Source: Flavobacteriaceae bacterium (lineage in GTDB: Bacteria; Bacteroidota; Bacteroidia; Flavobacteriales; Flavobacteriaceae). From it: a stretch of 34,110 bases of DNA. This document shows, in pieces, positions 27,826 through 34,110 of the stretch. A program made the translations under genes and the position numbers. The notes beneath the pieces are model-generated. The model ran no database searches. It saw only the letters and a program-made list of their open reading frames with translations, and was not told where the DNA came from. The first letter of the stretch is position 1. Each line of letters begins with the position of its first letter. The stretch lies in NCBI GenBank assembly GCA_013042715.1, contig JABDPN010000197.1, positions 1-34,110 of the forward strand, read 5' to 3'.

Positions 27826-27830
27826 TTAAA

Positions 27831-28265
27831 CTATTTGGTTCCTGTACTTCCAAATCCACCAGCTCCACGAGAAGTCTCAGAAAGTATTTCGACTTCTATC
27901 CATTCTGCACGTTCTTGTTTAGCAATAACTAGTTGCGCAACACGTTCGCCATCTTCAACTTTAAAATCTTCATTGGATAAGTTAACAAGAATTACGCCAA
28001 TTTCACCTCTATAGTCTGCATCTACTGTTCCTGGAGCATTTAAAACAGATATTCCTTTTTTTGCAGCGAGTCCACTTCTTGGTCTCACTTGTGCTTCGTA
28101 ACCAATTGGAAGCTCTATAAACAATCCAGTTTTTACAATAGTACGCTCTAAAGGTTTAAGTATAATTTGTTCAGAAATATTAGCTCTTAAGTCCATTCCA
28201 GCTGAAGCAATTGTCTCATAACTTGGTAAATCGTGTTTTGATTTGTTTATAATTTTTATCGTCAT
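27831..28265 (-). CDS. dut: dUTP diphosphatase
   Basis: [54 protein letters not shown]. Confidence 0.97.
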   Translation of the reverse strand: MTIKIINKSKHDLPSYETIASAGMDLRANISEQIILKPLERTIVKTGLFIELPIGYEAQVRPRSGLAAKKGISVLNAPGTVDADYRGEIGVILVNLSNEDFKVEDGERVAQLVIAKQERAEWIEVEILSETSRGAGGFGSTGTK

Positions 28266-28266
28266 G

Positions 28267-29694
28267 TTAGCGTTTTAATAGTTGTTTGATTTCGTTTTTC
28301 TCCAAAACTAATATAAATGCAAAAAAAGCAAATAATATAGCTGAACTTACATAATAGTTTGCATTAAAATTATAATACACTAAAAATGATAATCCTGCTC
28401 CTGCCAGTAAATATAATAGAACTCTAAATACATCGTAAGGAACTTTGTAATGCTTTTGACCTAAAGCAAAAGAAATAATTGCCATACTTAAATAGGCTAA
28501 TAAGGTCGCCCAAGCTGCAGCAATAAACCCAAATTTTGGTATTAACAACAGGTTTAAAGCAACTGTAATTACAGCCCCTACAATGGATATATACATACCA
28601 TATCTTGTCTTATCTGTAAGCTTGTACCAAATAGCCAAATTAAAGTATATACCCAAACAGAGGTTAGCTAATAACACAATAGGAATTATATCTAAAGCAA
28701 TCCAGTAGGATTCGTCTCTTACAATTAATACTTTAAAGATATCTAAGTAAGCAACAATAAAAAGTAACATTAAACTTCCAAAAATCACAAAATATTTCAT
28801 GATAGTTGCATAGGTTTTTTTAGCGTTTTTCTCTTTAGCGTGATTAAAGAAAAATGGTTCTGCACCTAGACGAAATGCTTGAATAAAAATAGTCATAAAC
28901 ACAGCAATTTTATAGCATCCAGCATAAGCTCCATTAATGTCTTTATCTAATAATTGAGGTAAAATCCACTTATCAAAATTCTCGTTTATCACATAAGCTA
29001 ATCCTGCAACCATAATTGGCCAACTGTAGTTTAGCATCTGTTTAAGAATGCTAAAATCTAAGACCATTTTTGTCTTAAAGAAATAAGGAGAGAGCAGCAC
29101 AAATGTAAATGCACTTGCAGCAAGATTTGCAATAAAAATATATTTCACTAAATCTGAATTATCATAACCTGATAGTGGAATCCCAAATTTTGGAATACCC
29201 CAAAGAAAAAAGAAGTTAAGTGCTACATAAACTGCAATATTACTAAGCTTAATAACTGTAAACTTAATTGGTCTTCCTGTGGCTCTTAAATAGGCAAATG
29301 GTGCAACTACAAGCGTGTCTAATGCTATAACACCAACTAAGTTATTGAAGTAATCTAGTCTCAAGTCTAAGCCTTCAGCAATTTGCTGATTAAATATAAA
29401 GACAAATACAAAAACTAAAACAGTTGTTATAGTGAGGCTAATTAAGGTTGTTGAAAACACTTTTGATTTTGATTCAGATTTACTAAAAAACCTAAAAAAA
29501 GCAGTTTCCATTCCATAGGTTAACAGAATGTTGAAAAACGCAGCATACACATAGAAATATGTGTTATCTGAATAGCTTGATGTATCGAGCGTGTCTGTAT
29601 GTAAAGGCACCAGAATAAAATTCATAAGTCTAGGTAAAACTGTTGCTAGACCATAAATAATTGTGTCTTTAAAAAAGGATTTGAGTGTGCTCAA
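28267..29694 (-). CDS. Polysaccharide biosynthesis (Wzx/MVF-type) flippase
   Basis: 475 aa polytopic protein, start [29 protein letters not shown]. Confidence 0.85.
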   Translation of the reverse strand: MSTLKSFFKDTIIYGLATVLPRLMNFILVPLHTDTLDTSSYSDNTYFYVYAAFFNILLTYGMETAFFRFFSKSESKSKVFSTTLISLTITTVLVFVFVFIFNQQIAEGLDLRLDYFNNLVGVIALDTLVVAPFAYLRATGRPIKFTVIKLSNIAVYVALNFFFLWGIPKFGIPLSGYDNSDLVKYIFIANLAASAFTFVLLSPYFFKTKMVLDFSILKQMLNYSWPIMVAGLAYVINENFDKWILPQLLDKDINGAYAGCYKIAVFMTIFIQAFRLGAEPFFFNHAKEKNAKKTYATIMKYFVIFGSLMLLFIVAYLDIFKVLIVRDESYWIALDIIPIVLLANLCLGIYFNLAIWYKLTDKTRYGMYISIVGAVITVALNLLLIPKFGFIAAAWATLLAYLSMAIISFALGQKHYKVPYDVFRVLLYLLAGAGLSFLVYYNFNANYYVSSAILFAFFAFILVLEKNEIKQLLKR

Positions 29695-29750
29695 AAAATT
29701 GCGTTTATAGTGCTAAAAATACACTATTACAAAACGTTATGCAACCTAAG

Positions 29751-30263
29751 TTATTGTTTGTTTTGTGGTGGTGCCGAAGGATATGCAAGAAGTTCTTTTT
29801 GTGTGATTTGTTTAATTTTAAAATATTTTGTGGCTTTCCCTTCTTTATAACTTACAACGCATTCTGAGTTTTCAAGATCAAAAGGAATCTTAGTTACTTT
29901 TTTAGGTAATTTGTTTCCATACTCAGCATAAGGTTCTTTTGACATAATAACATCATTTTTAGAATTAGTATCAGACAAAAAACGCCCCACAAATATTAAA
30001 TAGTCACCAGATTTTTGCTCTAGCTTTGTTACTCTTCCTCTGAAGTAAACACTGTCTAAGCTAATATTTGATTGCCATTTTTCCTTTACAGGAATATAGA
30101 GATTTAACCCTGATCCTCCTCCTTGAACTCCAGCAACCCAACTTTGGCAATATACTTTACCCAATTGAATTGGTGATTCTGTTTGAAGTATGTAAGAACT
30201 TGAACAATTTGAAAAACTTATCATAATCAAAACTAACAAAAGTAACTTTTCTATAACTTTCAT
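29751..30263 (-). CDS. Hypothetical lipoprotein
   Basis: 170 aa with lipobox ISFSNC. Confidence 0.65.
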   Translation of the reverse strand: MKVIEKLLLLVLIMISFSNCSSSYILQTESPIQLGKVYCQSWVAGVQGGGSGLNLYIPVKEKWQSNISLDSVYFRGRVTKLEQKSGDYLIFVGRFLSDTNSKNDVIMSKEPYAEYGNKLPKKVTKIPFDLENSECVVSYKEGKATKYFKIKQITQKELLAYPSAPPQNKQ

Positions 30264-30317
30264 GAATATATATTTAGTAATTTTAAATATATGAAATCAA
30301 ATAGTATTCCATAAAAA

Positions 30318-30339
30318 AAGCCTCACAAATATGAGGCTT
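30318..30339 (-). terminator. Terminator of the atp operon
   Basis: Minus strand AAGCCTCA-TATTTG-TGAGGCTTTTTTTA, downstream of atpG. Confidence 0.8.
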
Positions 30340-30380
30340 AATATTATTTAATTGTTTATTCAAGTTCAGCATGAAACTTT

Positions 30381-31241
30381 TTAGTTATTTAAGGCTTCCG
30401 CACCACCAACAATCTCCAGAATCTCTCCAGTAATTGCTGCTTGACGTGCTTTGTTGTATGTTAAAGTTAATGAATCTTTTAATTCACCTGCATTATCTGT
30501 TGCTTTATGCATTGCTGTCATACGTGCTCCATGTTCGCTAGCAAAAGAATCTCTAACACCTTTATACAATTGTGTTTTTAAAGACTTAGGAATTAATTGC
30601 TCAACAATTTCTTGTTTTGATGGCTCAAAAATGTAATCTAGGTTTGCAGTCGATTCAGATTGTACAGGCACAATAGGTAAAAATTGTTCTGTCATTACTA
30701 TCTGTGTTGCTGCATTTTTAAATTTGTTGTAAACCAATTCAATTTTATCAAACTCACCTTCAACAAATCTATCCATTAACGATTGTGCGATGGTTGCTAC
30801 ATTCTCAAAAGTTAAATTATCATATACATCGCTGTGGTTTTCAATAACATTAGCATGTTTTGACAAAATATCATTTCCTTTTTTTCCAATAGTAAGAATT
30901 GATACATCTCTATTTGAATAATTCTCTTTCTCTAACCTTAAACATTCTTTAATAATGTTAGAGTTAAAAGCGCCGCACAAACCTCTATTAGATGTTATGG
31001 CTACAATTAAAACCTTATTTACATCACTTTGTGTAGCATATTTACTCCCAGAATCTGCATCTAATGTTGCGCTTAAACTTTGTAAAAGTTCAGTTAACTT
31101 ATTTGCATATGGACGCATTGCAGTAATAGCATCTTGAGCTTTCTTTAACTTTGCAGCAGATACCATTTTCATGGCACTAGTTATCTGCATCGTTGAAGAT
31201 ACTGATGCTATTCTGTTACGTATTTCTTTTAAGTTTGCCAT
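30381..31241 (-). CDS. atpG: F1F0 ATP synthase gamma subunit
   Basis: LKEIRNRIASVSSTMQITSAMKMVSAAKLKKAQ, SNRGLCGAFNSNI, C-terminal TLTYNKARQAAITGEILEIVGGAEAL. Confidence 0.97.
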   Translation of the reverse strand: MANLKEIRNRIASVSSTMQITSAMKMVSAAKLKKAQDAITAMRPYANKLTELLQSLSATLDADSGSKYATQSDVNKVLIVAITSNRGLCGAFNSNIIKECLRLEKENYSNRDVSILTIGKKGNDILSKHANVIENHSDVYDNLTFENVATIAQSLMDRFVEGEFDKIELVYNKFKNAATQIVMTEQFLPIVPVQSESTANLDYIFEPSKQEIVEQLIPKSLKTQLYKGVRDSFASEHGARMTAMHKATDNAGELKDSLTLTYNKARQAAITGEILEIVGGAEALNN

Positions 31242-31302
31242 TCTTTTTTGTTTGTAACTCTGCTTAATGCAGAATCATAATAAACGAACTTCAATTCTTG
31301 AG

Positions 31303-31322
31303 ATTCCTGTATTTACAGGAAT
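31303..31322. repeat. REP-like palindrome in the atpA-atpG spacer
   Basis: GAG-ATTCCTGT-ATTT-ACAGGAAT-GACA, 8-bp perfect arms, 4-nt loop. Confidence 0.5.
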
Positions 31323-31327
31323 GACAT

Positions 31328-32908
31328 TTATGTACTATACTTTCCTGCTAAATCTTTAACTACTTTAGTTAAAGTGTTTGTAACTTCATCTGTTAATTTA
31401 CCTGATTTTAAAACAGCTAGTGTATCTGCATGTTTTGCTCTTAAGAACTCAATAAAATCGTTTTCAAACTCTTTTACTTTATCAACAGGGACATCTCTTA
31501 ATAAGTTTTTTGATCCTGCATAAATAATTGCTATCTGATCTTCAACTTTATAAGGGTCGTTTTGTGCTTGTTTTAAGATTTCTACGTTACGTTTACCTTT
31601 TTCAATTACATTCATTGTTGCAGCATCAAGATCTGATCCAAACTTAGCAAATGCTTCTAATTCACGGAATTGTGCTTGATCTAACTTTAATGTTCCTGCT
31701 ACTTTCTTCATGGATTTAATCTGTGCATTACCTCCAACACGAGATACAGAAATACCTACATTAATAGCTGGACGTACACCAGAGTTAAATAAATCTCCAT
31801 CTAAGAAGATTTGTCCATCTGTAATTGAAATTACGTTTGTTGGAATATATGCTGAGACGTCTCCTGCTTGTGTTTCAATAATTGGTAAAGCTGTTAACGA
31901 ACCTCCTCCTTTTACCATTGGTTTTAATGCGTCTGGAAGGTCGTTCATATTTTTAGCAATCTGATCGTTGTTGATAATCTTAGCTGAACGCTCTAATAAA
32001 CGAGAATGCAGGTAGAAAACGTCTCCAGGATATGCTTCACGTCCTGGTGGACGACGTAATAATAGTGACACTTCACGATACGCAACCGCTTGCTTTGATA
32101 AGTCGTCATAGATAATTAAAGCTGGTCGACCAGAATCTCTAAAGTATTCTCCAATTGCTGCTCCTGCCATTGGCGCATATACTTGCATTGGCGCAGGATC
32201 TGATGCGTTTGCAGCTACTATAGTTGTATAAGCAAGAGCTCCTCTTTCTTCTAATACTTTAGCAATATTTGCAACTGTTGATGCTTTTTGACCTATTGCA
32301 ACATATATACAATATACAGGCTCACCTGCATCATAAAACTCTTTTTGATTTAAGATCGTATCGATACAAACTGTTGTTTTACCTGTTTGTCTGTCTCCAA
32401 TTACTAACTCACGTTGACCTCTTCCTATAGGAATCATTGCATCAATAGATTTGATTCCCGTTTGTAAAGGCTCAGTTACAGGTTCACGATAAATTACACC
32501 AGGAGCTTTGCGCTCTAGAGGCATTTGGTAAGTTTCCCCAGCAATTGGTCCTTTTCCGTCAATTGGAGTTCCTAACGTATCTACAACACGCCCAACAATA
32601 TCTTCACCCACATTAATAGATGCGATACGGCCAGTACGTTTTACTGTTGAACCTTCTGCAACTAATTTAGAGTGTCCTAATAATACAATACCAACATTAT
32701 CTTCTTCAAGGTTAAGGACAATTCCTTCAAGACCGCCATCAAATTCTACTAACTCACCATATTGAGCATTGGAAAGTCCATAAGCTCGTACAATACCATC
32801 ACCTACAGTTAGTACTGATCCTACTTCATCTAGTGAAGCTGATGCTTCAAATCCTGAAAGTTGTTGTTTTAAGATTGCTGATACTTCAGCTGGTTTTACT
32901 TCTGCCAT
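31328..32908 (-). CDS. atpA: F1F0 ATP synthase alpha subunit
   Basis: 526 aa. [15 protein letters not shown] Walker [49 protein letters not shown]. Confidence 0.98.
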   Translation of the reverse strand: MAEVKPAEVSAILKQQLSGFEASASLDEVGSVLTVGDGIVRAYGLSNAQYGELVEFDGGLEGIVLNLEEDNVGIVLLGHSKLVAEGSTVKRTGRIASINVGEDIVGRVVDTLGTPIDGKGPIAGETYQMPLERKAPGVIYREPVTEPLQTGIKSIDAMIPIGRGQRELVIGDRQTGKTTVCIDTILNQKEFYDAGEPVYCIYVAIGQKASTVANIAKVLEERGALAYTTIVAANASDPAPMQVYAPMAGAAIGEYFRDSGRPALIIYDDLSKQAVAYREVSLLLRRPPGREAYPGDVFYLHSRLLERSAKIINNDQIAKNMNDLPDALKPMVKGGGSLTALPIIETQAGDVSAYIPTNVISITDGQIFLDGDLFNSGVRPAINVGISVSRVGGNAQIKSMKKVAGTLKLDQAQFRELEAFAKFGSDLDAATMNVIEKGKRNVEILKQAQNDPYKVEDQIAIIYAGSKNLLRDVPVDKVKEFENDFIEFLRAKHADTLAVLKSGKLTDEVTNTLTKVVKDLAGKYST

Positions 32909-32915
32909 CTTTTTT

Positions 32916-32943
32916 TAGATATTAGATGTTAGATAATAGATGT
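32916..32943. repeat. Short heptad tandem repeat, (TAGATNN)x4, in the atpH-atpA spacer
   Basis: TAGATAT TAGATGT TAGATAA TAGATGT. Confidence 0.75.
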
Positions 32944-32971
32944 TTTACATCATTTACTCTAACTCAATTTT

Positions 32972-33508
32972 TTAATTTATTGTAAATTCTCTTCTTAATT
33001 TTTCTAATTTATTTGAGATACTTGCATTGTATTGCTTATCTCCCACACGTAAAATAAAGCCTCCAAGGATGCTCTCGTCTACAATATTTTCTATCGCTAC
33101 TGTTTTACTTGTTAGTGTCTTTACTTTTGCTAATACCTTTTTCTCAAGTTCTTTAGTCATTGGTATAGCAGTAGTTACAGTAGCAGTTTCTTTATTGCTA
33201 AGCTCATCAAATAATACGCTGTATTTTGATGCTATTTGTGGTAAAATTTCTAATCTTTTATTCGTAAAAAGCACATCAAAAAGTCCAGAACTAATAGCAT
33301 TTAACTTCGGGAAAACCTTAGTTAATACTACTTTTTTCTCTTCTGATTTTACAACAGCGCTTTTAAGCATTGTACTTAAATCTTCATTTTCAGAAAACGT
33401 ATTAGCAATTAGCTTCATATCATTATTTACAGCTTCTGATGATTTCTTATCTGATGCTAAACTTAAAACTGCTTTTGCGTAACGTATTGCTGCTCTACTC
33501 CCTGCCAT
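32972..33508 (-). CDS. atpH: F1F0 ATP synthase delta subunit
   Basis: ATSKYSVLFDELSNKE-type AtpH sequence (SRAAIRYAKAVLSLA...), C-terminal DESILGGFILRVGDKQYNASISNKLEKLRREF. Confidence 0.93.
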   Translation of the reverse strand: MAGSRAAIRYAKAVLSLASDKKSSEAVNNDMKLIANTFSENEDLSTMLKSAVVKSEEKKVVLTKVFPKLNAISSGLFDVLFTNKRLEILPQIASKYSVLFDELSNKETATVTTAIPMTKELEKKVLAKVKTLTSKTVAIENIVDESILGGFILRVGDKQYNASISNKLEKLRREFTIN

Positions 33509-33514
33509 TATTAA

Positions 33515-34015
33515 TTATTTTAATGTTGCTTCACCTAACATAGATTCCACAAGCTTAACTTGCTTGTCTTTGTTAGATAATTCTTCACGCACAACCTTTT
33601 CTGCGATTTCAATAGATAAATCTGCAACTTGCGATTTTAAATCTGCAATGGCTGCTTTCTTTTCTGTATCTATTGCTGCTTGAGCTTGAGCAATTAATTT
33701 ATTTGCTTCTGCTTTAGCTTCGTCTTTAGCGTCTTCTACCATTTTGTTTTTGATTTCACGAGCTTCTTTTAACATGGCTTCACGCTCAAGTCTAGCTTCT
33801 TTTAATAGCTTTTGGTTGTCTGCTTGAAGATTTTCCATTTGTTGTTTTGCATTTTCTGCAGACTCTAAGGCTTCTTTAATACCTTCTTCTCTTTCGTTAA
33901 CAGCATTAAGAATTGGTTTCCATGCGTATTTTCTTAATAAGAATAATAACGCTAGAAATAATACTGTTTGCCAGAAAAACAAACCAATTGAAAATTCTCC
34001 TAATAACTTTTCCAT
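33515..34015 (-). CDS. atpF: F1F0 ATP synthase B subunit
   Basis: N-terminal TM FFWQTVLFLALLFLLRKYAWKPILNAVNERE followed by a coiled coil. Confidence 0.96.
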   Translation of the reverse strand: MEKLLGEFSIGLFFWQTVLFLALLFLLRKYAWKPILNAVNEREEGIKEALESAENAKQQMENLQADNQKLLKEARLEREAMLKEAREIKNKMVEDAKDEAKAEANKLIAQAQAAIDTEKKAAIADLKSQVADLSIEIAEKVVREELSNKDKQVKLVESMLGEATLK

Positions 34016-34053
34016 AATTTATATATAGTGTTATATCGTTTTAATTTTTAATT

Positions 34054-34088
34054 AAGCAAAGTTGTAACCAACCGTTACAACTTTGCTT
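34054..34088. repeat. 15-bp perfect stem-loop upstream of atpF (expected atpE-atpF spacer)
   Basis: AAGCAAAGTTGTAAC-CAACC-GTTACAACTTTGCTT; no U-run follows on the minus strand. Confidence 0.75.
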
Positions 34089-34110
34089 GTAATACTTGAT
34101 TATACTGCGA

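Noticed and set aside
29739-29760. ATGCAACCTAAG, partial match to the ECF -35-like element
   Set aside because: No GTATCT at the 14-nt spacing.
32089-32116. ACGCAACC-GCTTGCTTTGATAA-GTCGTC on the plus strand, resembling an ECF promoter
   Set aside because: Lies within conserved atpA coding sequence (antisense) and lacks GTATCT; likely coincidental.
33027-33482. 151-aa plus-strand ORF antisense to atpH
   Set aside because: Fully inside the well-supported atpH gene; composition reflects the opposite strand.
1-34110. CRISPR arrays, tRNA/rRNA genes, integrases or transposases
   Set aside because: No regularly spaced repeats, cloverleaf-like sequences or recombinase motifs noticed by eye; a tRNAscan/Infernal run would be needed to exclude these formally.

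Overview
The window is 34.1 kb of AT-rich Flavobacteriaceae-type (Bacteroidota) chromosome. The family-level call rests on GldH, T9SS type A sorting domains, TAnnTTTG promoters and a split atp operon. Most of it is ordinary chromosome: a truncated M14-like carboxypeptidase; a large secreted reprolysin-like protease with FnIII and T9SS domains; a fused dipeptide-type ABC ATPase; an acetoacetate-CoA ligase; a PBP1A-gldH-ricT cluster; a U32 peptidase-like protein with a ferredoxin; recA; an ECF sigma operon; plsC-like; trpS; dprA; an HU-SPOR protein; a thioesterase; an EnvC/M23-DUF4292-TPR-dut-flippase operon; and atpF-H-A-G. The most interesting signal surrounds recA. A lipoprotein / ECF sigma / putative dual-membrane-spanning anti-sigma-beta-barrel operon starts just downstream of recA. 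It is preceded by the bipartite motif AACGCAACC-N14-GTATCT. The same motif, with identical spacing, recurs on the opposite strand just upstream of recA. There it points into an otherwise unannotated unit: a structured leader, a 30-aa small ORF (MKFLKKILYNSKNGIAISYAVTSNCESEGG) and a Rho-independent terminator. My inference is that the ECF sigma factor autoregulates its operon and also drives a roughly 275-nt small RNA/smORF, loosely like sigmaE-dependent sRNAs in enterobacteria. No tRNA, rRNA, CRISPR array or intact transposon was recognised.
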